Positions 35,420-46,174 of a stretch of DNA of 64,000 nucleotides are shown here, one piece after another. Source of the DNA: Cristatella mucedo. Taxonomy: Eukaryota > Bryozoa > Phylactolaemata > Cristatellidae. The stretch spans positions 1,201,001 through 1,265,000 of the forward strand of contig WPIO01000026.1 of NCBI GenBank assembly GCA_009760855.2, written 5' to 3'. Under the pieces are notes generated by a model, which saw only the letters and a list, made by a program, of their open reading frames with translations, was not told the DNA's origin and ran no database searches. The position numbers were made by a program, and so were the translations under genes. The stretch's first letter is position 1; every line of letters begins with the position of its first letter.

Positions 35420-37040
35420 TTTCAATCTGCTTGCAAAGGGGAATACGTACTTACCTGCGGCACACCCTGATCTACGAATCGGATGTCGAAGTGAGAGCAT
35501 GGCCGATGGTTACAAGACCGAGCGGCTACTTGGACATTTCCTGTTTTTAACTGCGCAACGTGAAGCTTTCACTTTTATGTCACGGATTTTCTAAGGATAA
35601 CATACGTTGCAACGATAGACAGGGTAAAGTTTGGTTGTTAGAGCAAACATTACTAAGTTCCCGTGTCGGCGTTGAAAGGGTGCGGAACTGAGCGCCGACG
35701 GTTCACGGAGGACGGCGCTCGAGATTCTTTGGGTTCTGTTGGTGGTGCTTTTCATTGTGTTTATCACGTGGCTTTAAACTAGCGAAACAACCTTTAAACT
35801 AGCGAAATAAGCTCGTCTCCTGAAGATCCGGTACCATCGCCTCTGCAGTCTTCACAGTCATAAAAACGTAGCCCAGACGTAACTAAAATTGACAATGCTT
35901 TCCTGAAAAAGGCTTACATCAAAGTCCCTCAAATCGATCATTGTCAGACCTACACCCTAAGAGCCCGGATTATATTCAGACGTCCAATAAAACTATCGCC
36001 CAGCTTCTCTTCTTCATTTTTATGTCAAATATTTTTTGAAAACATTGTAACTAAGCAGCTCATAGCACACATTGAAAAGTATGAACTGTCAGAACAATTT
36101 TCAGTCGGGACTCGAGCGACGCCACTCCACTGAAACCGCTCTCTGCAGTTTACACAATAATATCGGCACATTTTCTCAAATAAAAGAACGATAAAACTGA
36201 ACTACTGCTCATATGACACCCAAGCGTCTGGCTGGACCAGGAAACATTGCTCGTATACTAGGTGATGCCGTTATGCGACTGTCACTGTGTGCTCAGACGT
36301 TGGGTGTCGTCTTTACAGTTGCCTAAATTTTGTAATCTCCTTTGAAAAGACCACCTCCACAGCTAGCGGTCACGTCTAATCTCTATCTTAGATTAGGGAC
36401 ACGGCGGGTGGCAAAAGAGTTTAACTTGCTCTGTTGTTCTGTCTTGGCTGAGTAATTGCAGTTCCACTTTGGCTGGACTACCAAAAAATGCCACCGGGCC
36501 ATTGCAGCTGGTGATGAATATGGTAGCACGGCTAGTTTACAGAACCCAGAGTTTTGTCCACGTGTTTCCTTTTCTGAATTGGCTTAGTTCTTACGCCGAT
36601 CTACAAGATCCTCTACGGCTTTGATTCTTCATGCCGTGCTGGACTGCTGCACCAGCTTCAGCCTCCACGAGCCCTCAGGTCCTCAATTGACAATACATCA
36701 GCTTGTATTCCTTATTTTGAAGGCCACTGGTGACAGAACCTTTTCCTCTGCAGGTCCTCTAGCGTATAACTCAATTCAAAAAATCTTAAACAGCTACGTC
36801 TAATCTTCTGTAACCGAATATGGCACATCCTTTCCAGCCGTTCTGAGCTGCTAGTGCCATAGTAATCACTACCTCAACTGCTCTCCTGACACTGAGTCGC
36901 TTCTCACTTTTTCTTGTATGCATTAAATATAATCTGTTTGCTACCGAATGCGTGCCGAAAGCCGCTTAGGCTTTGAGTGCGCTATAGGAAACTCTACTGT
37001 CTATCACCAAAGTAGTGCTTATGGCTTCGATAAATTACAG
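35420..37040 (+). mobile_element. Old CR1/L2-like LINE, degenerate copy B
   Basis: Shares with copies A and C the same ordered words (for example CATCGCCTCTGCAGTCTTCAC near 35,834, TATGAACTGTCAGAACAATTT near 36,079, GCACCAG and AGCCTCC near 36,650). Frames are broken throughout. It ends near 37,040, where the sequence switches to the other segmental duplication. Confidence 0.68.
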
Positions 37041-37069
37041 ACTGAGATACGTTACATGGCATAACATGG

Positions 37070-38305
37070 TACTTCTGGTATTGACGTATTAGACGCGTAA
37101 TTCTACTATGACTCGGCGAGACAAGTCCAAAGGCAGTGAGTTGTAGTGAGGAAATAGCACCAACTACTCGATGTCAAAAAATGCGTTTCAAGTGATAGTT
37201 TGATTACCTTCAGCAACTAGACACGCAAGAATGTGAGCTCGTATCCCTCGATAGTCCGAGCCTTTAAATGCTTCTCCTCCGCGAAGAACGCAAAGAAAAA
37301 GGTCTGAGATCGTTTTTCTGAAAGTTTGCAGCGTTAGCGTTCGCCAAGCTTGAAGCAAAGTGTCACCAGTCGAGACAGCAGCGTCGTGTCAGCGGCATCG
37401 TGGAAAGCTCGTTGAGCCTATGCATTCTAAGTGAACAAATCTGCCTTCCTGATTCGATGTCGCGGACAAAGCCCCTCTGATAGATGCCCACTGATGGGGC
37501 TCTTAGTAAGGTCTTGCTATTTAAGTAGGCAGTTTAACATTTCCTCGCGATCCGTACATATGACCATGTCAATGTTTGCTATATTGCTGACAATGCCAGT
37601 ATTGAGTCAATGTAACGAGTACCTGAGCGAGACAAGCTTCTCTCAAGAGGGTGAGCTCACATGGACGAACGTGATGCAATCTATAAGCATTGCGTTCAAA
37701 TTATTTCTCGAGGCTCAACAAAAAGGGTACGTTCAAAAATGGCTGACATGTGTGATAAGCAGAGGAAAACGTCCGTTGATGTCGAGCACTGGAAACGCTA
37801 AGGCACGATGTAGTGCGGTAAAGCCTGATCCACCTCAGTGAAGCGAACAACCGCATTGATGCTCGCTCACTTACGTCACTTGTGAGATCTTGGAAAACCA
37901 CCCCAAACAAACCAGCACTGACTCATCTCTACCTTTTGAGCCAGTACAGCCTGCATGGCACCGATAGAACATATCACGTTTGCAACTGAGGTAGGATTGA
38001 AATAGTGGGGCCACTGGCTCAAGGTCAGTGTTCTGCTGCAAGTCTTTAAGCGTAGTAGTACAAGACTAAAATGCTCACGAGCAATGTAAAATAGAAGGTC
38101 TCTGAGATGGTTTTCTTAGTTTCCTTGGTCCGCGATAGACAACCTCTGGTCCAAGATACTTATCTCTGACACAAATTGACACAAACTATTTGGACTCACA
38201 AATACAAGGAGCTGTCGCAAAAATTTTCAACATCAACCAAATAGCCCCTAGCTATCTGCACTGGTGAGAAGTTGACTGCAGCAGGATTTCATGAACGACC
38301 GATTT
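37070..38305. repeat. Segmental duplication, partner at 12,270-13,960
   Basis: Same order of shared words as the partner but lacking the 440-bp block. It contains a 136-codon plus-strand frame (37,431-37,841) with a hydrophobic MTMSMFAILLTMPVLSQCNE segment. In the partner this segment partly survives (VILL, SQCNEY) but is interrupted by stops. With no start or splice evidence I do not call it a gene. The minus-strand candidate exon of the partner is broken here by two stops. Confidence 0.75.
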
Positions 38306-38790
38306 TCTTGTGCATTCAAGGTCGACGTCCATAATTCAGGACCTTATCTCATGCAGATAAATGGGTTGAGTGCCGTTTCATTTTTCCTCAGATTCGATCT
38401 CTCCTTAGTCTCAATCTAGCTCACCGGCTCACTTTTTGGTTTTTAAAGAGTTGGCACAGTTTCCACGAGCTTATTTAGTCATTTTACCTGTCGGCGAATG
38501 GTTTATTTGAAGCGTTCTAGTCTTTTCTGCAAGCCACTAATGGAAGCGCACCACGATATACCAGTATTTTTCTAGATAATTCCTGGCATCAAACGCAAAT
38601 TTCTTTTTAGTTACTCTTCCAATATTTGAAATACATGCGAATGAGTTGGTTAAACCGAGGCTATGTTATCAAAGTATAAATTAAAACGCTAATGCAGTTA
38701 CGTTTCTTATTTAAGGACAGACGTGTCCCATCAGTCAGATTTGAAGTCCAGCCCGCCATTTCAAGACTGCAGACATTCGCTGCAAGTTTT
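38306..38790. other. No recognisable feature
   Basis: AT-rich sequence without a supported frame or repeat. Confidence 0.5.
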
Positions 38791-39900
38791 TTTAGATTGA
38801 ACCAGTGTGTGCTAGAATGGGTCTAAAGTAGCTGCCAGTGTGCATCATCTCTTACAGCTGTCCCGGGCGGTTTCGACCAAACCAATAATGAGCAGTTTAG
38901 AGATTAGGTTATGGGTGCACTTCGACCGCCGCAATAGAAGCCAAGAGTTCTCATTCCAGTTCAAGGCACTCTATAATGCTTACACATTTTTAGTACATTT
39001 GTGTAAGCAATTTAAGTACGCTCAAAAAATCAGCAAATGACTATAGAGGAATTTCATGATTGGAGCCTGTCAATGCTCTTAAATAACTACATCAATATAA
39101 AATGCTGCGAGAATAAGTGGGCTATAGAGTCACTTTAAACATCATCAAGTAGCGAGATGTCGTGATTTCAGTCGTTGGAGAATTCGAAGAAGTTTTAGTC
39201 GCATATGCACCTGCAGGATTATCGCACACTTGAGGTTGGCTAATGACAAACTGGCTGAGCCACTAGAATCAAGTGATGGATGGTCTGATGGGGAACCTGA
39301 ACGTGTAAGCATTTCTGTTCGGTCTATTGAAGTGAAATGTCTAATGTTTTTAGATTGCACTAGCGTGTGCTAGAATGTGTCTATAGTAGCTTTCAGTATG
39401 GGCCATCTGTTATAGCTGTCCCGATTGGTTGCAAAACCAAAAATGATCAGTTAAGAGATGAGGTCATGGGTGCATGTCGACCGCCGCAATAGAAGCCATG
39501 GGTTCCTATTCAAGACATTCTGTAATACTTACACATTTATCTATCGCATCTTTGTAAGCAATTTAATAGGCTCAAAAAGGAACAAATAAAAAAATGAGTG
39601 AAGACAAATTGCATGAGCATGTCAATGCTCTTAAATAACTACGTAAAGGAAAAATGCTGTGAGAATAAGTGGGCTATAGAGTACAGAGTCACTTTAAACA
39701 TCAACAAGTAGCAAGATGTCGTGATTTCAGTCGTTAGAGGTTCGAGGCTTTTGGCAACAATTACCTGCAGGATGATAAATAACTTGAGATGGGCTCGTGA
39801 CAAAGCTGAGCAACTACGATCAAGTGAGGGATGGTCCGATGGGGAACCTGAAGGTATAAGCATTTCTGTTCGGTCTATTGAAGTGAACTGTCTAATATGC
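38791..39900. repeat. Tandem duplication of about 555 bp, two diverged copies
   Basis: Unit one is about 38,791-39,350 and unit two about 39,351-39,900. Landmarks in both include TGTGTGCTAGAATG or CGTGTGCTAGAATG, ACAGCTGTCCCG or ATAGCTGTCCCG, CGACCGCCGCAATAGAAGCC, GGGCTATAGAG, TCACTTTAAACATCA and GATGGGGAACCTGAA. Both contain a frame encoding SS-x-GWSDGEPE after a TTTCAG acceptor-like site. Confidence 0.85.
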
Positions 39901-40189
39901 AGCCATTCCAGCGTCCTAATCGTAGGGTCAAAGATGGCTGTTGGATTGCTGAATGGATGCAAATTCAAATTGGTGTGGGCAACTTACGTTGATCTTTACA
40001 AAATTTCGAAAAACTTGGCGAAGCTCTAATATCATTCGTGAATATCAGGCCATGCGCTCCTTTACCAAGGAGAGGAGACACTCTGGGCACTCGTCTAGAT
40101 GTTTATATAGAGACCGAGCACAAAATACTAAGGAAGAGAGGCTGCTGTTAGTAATACATCCGCACGTGAGTGGCAGTAAATTTTCTAAA

Positions 40190-41025
40190 ACAAAACGAGG
40201 ATAAAACTAACTTACTAGTTATGGGAAAACCCAGTGTGATTCAGAAATTGGAAAGGGTGAAGCTCACAATTGGCTCTGTAGCATATCTCCCGTTGAATCG
40301 GCACGAAATCTAAGTGTCATGTTCCAAAGTGACATCTCGTTAGACAGCCACATCAGCTCCACAATCAAGTCTGCCTACTTTTAGCTACATAAGATTGCTA
40401 AAATTCGGGCTTGTTTTGATAAGGATACCACGTCTAAGTTGGCCCATGCATGTTGTGCTATCCCGTCTAGACTTCTGTAACTCTCTGCTTGCTGGCCTAC
40501 CGGCATGTGCAATCAGGCGATTACAGCTGGTTAAAAATTCCGAAGCTAGGCCTGTCTATCGTGAGCGTCGCAGTCGCTACATCACACCACTTCTCGCCGA
40601 CCTGCACTGGCTACCAGTCAAGCAACGGATCGACTTCAAGGTTTTGTTGCTCACTTTTAGGTCACTTCATTCTTTGGCTCCAGCCTATCTCTCAGTTCTC
40701 ACTCCCGACTTGCGTCAGAACAACCCCTGACTTGAAAACATTTAAAAAGAACTTAAAACACGCCTATTTAGGACAGCATTGAGTGGAACCCTTTCATTCA
40801 TCCTTCATGTGCTTATGCGTGCTAACACTTGCATGCTGCCACTAACGACACTCTTGCATGCTGACCCTGTGCATGTCATCTCTAACCATGTTATTCATGT
40901 TATTCATCAAGCATGATATTACTCACCATTCAATCGCGGTTCCCTTTGTAGCAAATGTAAAGCGCCTAGAAAGAGATTGAGTTCTCTGAGGGCGCTTTAT
41001 CAAGTGCATTATTATTATTATTATT
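40190..41025 (+). mobile_element. L2-like LINE, plus strand, truncated and inactive
   Basis: Encodes the end of the reverse-transcriptase domain and the carboxy-terminal block ([39 protein letters not shown] and SLHSLAPAYLS at 40,460-40,700). The central part of that block after YLSVLTP is deleted relative to the copy at 41,513 (joined to CVRTTPDLKTFKKN). The 3' UTR and tail (AGCGCCTAGAAAGAGATTG, GAGGGCGCTTTATCAAGTG, ATT repeats) end at about 41,025. Confidence 0.88.
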
Positions 41026-41369
41026 CAATAGAAATTGCTTGTTCAAGGTCAATGCCATTGGATTTCTACCTAGACAGCTCATGCTCAGTTATTTAGCCTT
41101 CAGGAAAACTAACGTGATCCCCAATCGTAAGCAAAATTCAGAGTGCTAAAAATTTGCTGTGCCGAGTTAGTTCGCATTCATTTCAGCGTGTGCTCGCAAG
41201 AGCCCGTGCTGATTGCTGGTAAGGCAAAGAGTCAACACAAGGGCGATCGCCACGTGGGCAGCATTGTTCAGCTGGCCTGCATCTTCCAGGCGGAAATTGC
41301 GGGCACAGAACAAAAAGACTTCCAACGCAAAAATTGGGACCGTCGTAGGCAAATGCATTTTTAGCTCAG

Positions 41370-41512
41370 ATGTAAGGTGCTCGCTCTTCACTACCCGCGA
41401 TATCGGTTAGAGTCGTGCAGCAGTGGCCAATTCTTTATTGCTCACTGCAGCCGTTAGTGATGGCCATTAAGGTTCTTCTGTCGCTTTAAAAATGAATTTG
41501 CTGATTCGGCTA
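41370..41512 (+). mobile_element. tRNA-derived SINE, family B
   Basis: Has GGTGCTCGCTCTTCACTACC, a diverged B-box region (GGTTAGAGTCGTGCAGCAG) and the family body (CAATTCTTTATTGCTCACTG, GGCCATTAAGGTTCTTCTGT). The 3' end abuts the LINE that starts at about 41,513. Confidence 0.72.
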
Positions 41513-43350
41513 GCATTTAACCCTAACTCTTTAGACGTGTATGGTCGCTCGACCTCTGACAACCGCATTGTATCTCAATCAAAGAAGACAACAAGTCCTC
41601 TGGACCCTATTCCCACTGTCCTGCTCCTACGTTGCATTGATCTGCTGCTGCCATGCATAACCAACATCATTAATATGTCATTAGCCTCAGTTCATATCCC
41701 AGCACCTTTCAAAAAAGCTGTAGTCGGGCCACTTCTCAAGAAAGCTACACATGAGCAAGAGAACTTGAGCAACTACCGCCCAGTTTTCCTTCTACCATTC
41801 CTATCAAAGACACTTGAACGGGTCGTGGCGGACCAGCTAAACTCATATATCGAAACCTCACACCTTGCTAGTAAGTTCCAGTCTGGCTTTAGAGCTAATC
41901 ACTCCACAGAGTCAGCATTGCTTCGGGTATACAACGACCTCTAAAAGAATGCAGACATGGGTAGAGTGTCTCTGCTTGTTTTGCTCGATCTTTCGGCAGC
42001 TTTTGATACCATCGATCACAAAGTTCTTCTAGAGCGCCTCTCATCTCGCCTGGGCATCACTGGCACTGCTCTGCAGTGGTTCAGGTCCTATCTCAGTGGG
42101 AGACTCCAGAGTATTGACGTGAATGGACAAAGATCATCTGAAGTACCTCTGAAATATGGAGTACCTCAGGGCTCAGTGCTAGGTCCGGTTCTTTTCACGG
42201 TTTATACGCTGCCTCTTGCTGATGTGATTGCCAAGCACAATCTAGGCTTTCACATCTATGCGGATGACACTCAGTTGTACCTTTGCTTTGATCCCTCCCA
42301 GCCTTCGAGCACCTCAAATTCTCTCAACTCACTAGCTGCATGCATTGATGACATCCGCACATGGATGGCAGCAAATTTTCTAAAACTAAACGATGATAAA
42401 ACTAACTTACTATTTATGGGCAAACCCAGTGTGATCCAGAGATTGGAAAGGCTGACTCTCAAAATTGGCTCTGCCAGCATATATCCAGCTGAATCAGCTC
42501 GAAATCTAGGTGTAATATTCCAAAGCGACCTCTCTTAGACGACCATATCAGCTCCACAGTCAAATCCGCCTATTTTCAGCTTCATAACATTGCTAAAATT
42601 CGGGATTGTTAAGATAAAGATACCACGTCTAAGTTGGTCCATGCATTCGTGACATCCCGTCTCGACTTCTGCAACTCACTGCTTACTGGCCTACCAGCAT
42701 GTGCGATCAGGCGATTGCAGCTGGTGCAAAACTCTGCAGCTAGGCTTGTCTGTCGTGAGCGTCGCAGTTGCCACATTACTCCACTTCTCGCCGACCTGCA
42801 CTGGCTACCAGTCAAGCAACGGATTGACTTCAAGGTTTTGTCGCTCACTTTTAGGTCCCTTCATTCTATGGCTCCAGCCTATCTGTCAGATATACTACCC
42901 CATCAGGCAAAGCATCGTACCACTCGCTTTTCGGAATCCAACTGTCTAGAAATACCTCGTACAAACCTTAAATCCTTTGGAGACCGTGCATTTAGCTCGT
43001 ATGCTCCCACAGCCTGGAACTCCCTCCCGACCTGCGTCAGAACATCCCCTGACCTGACCACATTTAAAAAGAACCTAAAAGCACACCTATTTAGGACAGC
43101 ATTTAGTGGGTCCCTGTGATTCGTCTTTGATGTGCTTATGCGTGCTGACACTGTGCATGCTGCCACTAACCACATTTGCATGCTGACCCTGTGCGTGTCA
43201 CTCCTAACCATATTATTCATCTCGTTTGTTTTTCAAGCATGATTTTACTTACCATTCAATTGCATTTCACTTTACAGCAAATGTAAAGCGCCTAGAGAGA
43301 GATTGAGTTCTCTGAGGGTGCTTTATCAAGTGAATTATTATTATTATTAT
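41513..43350 (+). mobile_element. L2-like LINE, best-preserved copy (reverse transcriptase and 3' end)
   Basis: Covers ORF2 from just before the reverse transcriptase to the end. In one frame it has PFKKAVVGPLLKKATHEQEN, FLPFLSKTLERVV and ANHSTESALLRVYNDL, a stop at 41,942, then LLVLLDLSAAFDTIDHKVLL, YGVPQGSVLGPVLFTVYTLP and the catalytic YADDTQLYL (near 42,260). After a stop at 42,536 the frame shifts, and the carboxy-terminal block follows (42,634-43,119, with [19 protein letters not shown] and [20 protein letters not shown]). The 3' UTR carries GAGGGTGCTTTATCAAGTG and (ATT)n at 43,310-43,350. The catalytic motif is intact, but one stop and one frameshift disable it and the endonuclease is missing. 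It would copy its own RNA, and probably SINE RNA, into DNA. Confidence 0.93.
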
Positions 43351-45409
43351 TATTGTCATATTGGATCTGCCATGTCTCTTTTATTGCAAAGCTTGGGCGT
43401 GCTATTGGGCTAAAGCATTCGCTAATACTTTTTAGAGGCAACTGCTTAGTTGTTTCCACTTGCACAATGGTATGGCCTCTATTTACATGTATTCAAATTA
43501 CTTTCTACTTTAAAATTCTCTGAGACATTCTCTGTGTTTCCAGCCTCACGGGTATGTGCGAGGTGTGCAATGAAGGTGTCGGATTTTTCGAGCCCGTGGC
43601 TCTCAAACTTAGCGGCTGGTGGGCGTCGTAGTTACGGCCAAATATCGGGGGAATTGTTCGGTGGCTCCATAGCAATGCAGGAGCAAGCCGCTTCAATATT
43701 CAGCAGCCTCGAGTTTGGTGCGTCTAGCTGATGAGGGCCGAACGTCGATTCGCATGCGCACACGCACCGGATACGGCAAAAGCATTGGAAAAAAGTAACA
43801 CCTGCCGTGACGTAACGGCAGCTACTGTTGCTACTGTCGCGTGACAAAAAACTGCTGAATGCTGAAGTTAGCACTTCAAGCTAAGGAGTCGTGGACGATG
43901 CACTAGCACATATGAGTTTGCCAACGGTGGCAGAGGACGGTTGAAATCAAGAACTGATATTATTAATCGAGGACCCAGGAAGAATCTCTCAAGTAGGTGT
44001 CGTTGTGTATTTACCTTTTAAGTGCTATCCACGGCTGTGGTATCGTATCTCGATCGTGGGGCTTCGTCGCAGCTTAGTCTTGGTAGTCACACTTTCGTGG
44101 CATACTGTGCATTCAATTGGCGGCTTATAAACCAAGTAGTTCTCCTGCTTTTCAGGCGTTTGCACAGCTTTCTTCTTTTTTGAGGCTGTAACTTTCCTAA
44201 GTAATTTAAGCCATTGTCATTGTCTTAGCAGGAATGGTCGCTTTGATTTATGGTATTCCACATTGAACATATGATGGCTTTTCCGTGAGCCATGTCTTAG
44301 CAACCGAACCTTGTCCAACCTTCATTTCATTTACCATAAGCTAAGAAGACGAGGTCAAAATTCAGATCCTTCCCCAGACAGAAGTTACGTGGTGTGCCAC
44401 CTACATCTTTGACAAAAATCCAGGCTAGCTGAGTTTTGCACAAGTTGCAAGCGATTGGTGTCTGCCAGTGTGCGAGGCTATTAGCTGCAAACCATTAGTC
44501 CAGTGAAACGCCGATCGCAATCTGTGATGGAAGTGGTAAGTGCTACAAAGTGCACGAATGTTAAAATCACTTTTAATTAAGTTTGTTGTTCTCCCACTCC
44601 GTCTTTTCATTAGTACCAGAACAATAGCCAAGAATTTTAACTTGCATTTTCAATAAAAACTCTGTTTTAAAAAGAATGTATTCCCATCAAAAATTGTTAG
44701 CTTTGCCGCGCGTATTCTAAGAACACAGCTACAGCAGACTGCAGCGTGAGAGACACGCAAATCAGGAAGCCGATGAGCGTAGTGTTTTGAAAATTCCATG
44801 TCAAACGCAAAGTCTAGTCGAAAGCAGAAACAACAACAAAATCCAGACGACTAGCATCGTTACGAGGTTCCACGTCCGAATATTAAGCTTCACTAATCCA
44901 AATACGAAATTTTGCGACTTTACGCAGGTTGTTGCTGATACCCGCCAAGGTTTTGAATGTTATGATAGCCGTAACCATAAAGTAAGTAGGTCGCTGGCAG
45001 CTCGAGTTCCGCTTTAGACAGCAGCTTAGCTGCCGGAGAACGAGGCTGTCGCTAGAATCCCGAGTGCTGAATGATACCCGCTTCCGTGCGTCGTATTTGG
45101 GCCATCGGGTCAGTGGCGCCGCAGAGGGCCCCTCTCGCGCTGGCTGCAGCTCCGGGCCCCATGCTGGCTGCAGTGCGATGCGAACCGACTTTTCGCACTT
45201 TGTTTTTCCCCTCGCAGGCACGGGCAAGACCCTGACGAGCGCTAAAGCTATCGTTCAGGTCGTCGCTTTCATTCGAGGCAGCCGCTCTGGCGCTGGTCTG
45301 GGCCCCGTCCAACAGCTCAGCCATCTTGGCGGTGAGACCCTCTAGCCGCGCCATGCCCTGAGCTCAGAGACGTGCACACCATTACCAGTCACGTGATCAC
45401 GCCTTCTTC
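43351..45409. other. No gene established; one hypothetical minus-strand frame
   Basis: The only noteworthy frame is 45,052-45,354 on the minus strand (100 codons, beginning MARLEGLTAKMAELLDG and containing SNESDDLNDSFSARQG). It reads like a hydrophilic helical amino terminus, as seen in some retrotransposon gag-like proteins, but a nearly as long frame lies antiparallel and the stretch is GC-richer. I do not call a gene. Confidence 0.4.
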
Positions 45410-45655
45410 GCAGCAAATGCAAAGGGAGCCTGGAAAGAGACTAGGTTGTCCGAGGGTGCTATCCAAATGTATTATTATTTGTATTACTATTATTGCCGAG
45501 CTGGTTTGGTCCAGCGGTTAAGGTGCTCGCGCCGACCAAGGTCTGACTGAGGTCGTGGGCTCGAGCCCCCAGGCATATGTGAAGCGCCTGAATAGGGATT
45601 AAGTTATCTTTGGGCGCTATATAAATTAATTATATTTAAATTATATTTATATTTA
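45410..45655 (+). mobile_element. L2-like tail followed by a SINE family A copy
   Basis: 45,410-45,490 is a LINE 3' end (GCAGCAAATGCAAAGG, GAGACTAGGTTGTCCGAGG, ATT repeats). From 45,492 a full SINE A follows: GGTTTGGTCCAGCGGTTAAGG (A-box), GAGGTCGTGGGCTCGAGCCC (B-box), then GTGAAGCGCCTGAATAGGG, TTAAGTTATCTTTGGGCGC and a TATATTTAAATT tail. The SINE's last 60 bases and the LINE tail share the GCGCCT...TTAAGTT.TC...GGGCGC layout. Confidence 0.85.
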
Positions 45656-45683
45656 TTAAGAAGTATGTGCTGATGCTCCTTGA

Positions 45684-46094
45684 GAAATTCTACCGGCGGT
45701 ATTTTTTCCGCAAAAACGTGCGATTTATCTGTTTTCTTTTCTGACGGTTTTGTATTCGCTTTTGCGGACGCGTAGCTATATTTTTGCCGCGGTGAAAAAG
45801 TGGCAAGGGAATAAAGAGAGCTTTCCTTGTATGACAATTGTGAGTGCAATGCAAATTAACCGATTCTCAACGAATATGATTAAAACTCTATTGGACGCTA
45901 ATAAGAAAACGTCTTCATTTATTGACCAGATTGTTAGGCATCCATACATTTTGTCCAGTTTTGAATACGTGATTTTGGAAACCGACGTAGTTTTTCAAGA
46001 AATTTTAGCCCCTATATCGCGCGAGCATTACTTTTGCTTAGTAGATAGCCGTGCCGTGTCTCCGTTCACCGACAAGATGCACTGGCAATGGTGA
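45684..46094 (+). other. Open frame of 136 codons, unknown
   Basis: Open from just after a TGA at 45,681 to a TGA at 46,092-46,094. The later part reads like a real protein (short words MTIVSAMQINRFSTNMIKTL and ILETDVVFQEILAPISREHY). The early part is hydrophobic. The only starts are TTG or internal ATG (from about 45,831). A shorter frame overlaps it antiparallel. It lies between the SINE and prokineticin-like gene 2, on the opposite strand. It may be a transposon remnant or an exon of an unseen gene. Confidence 0.25.
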
Positions 46095-46174
46095 ATAATC
46101 AAATTGTTTTGCACAGCCAATTCAGCCGTAAATGATGACGTTTTCCACTTAAAATTATATACTCATATAAAGGC

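Larger units (their letters stand above)
33205..35420. repeat. Duplicated block, partner at 1-1,440
   Basis: Aligned parts are 33,205-33,730 and 34,668-35,420. Between them lie a possible SINE B scrap (33,745-33,790, GGTTCTTCTGCCGCTCTATA), an internally deleted LINE (33,990-34,640) and adjoining sequence missing from the partner, so the insertions came after duplication or the partner lost them. A SINE A (34,881-35,030) also sits inside the right part. Confidence 0.65.
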
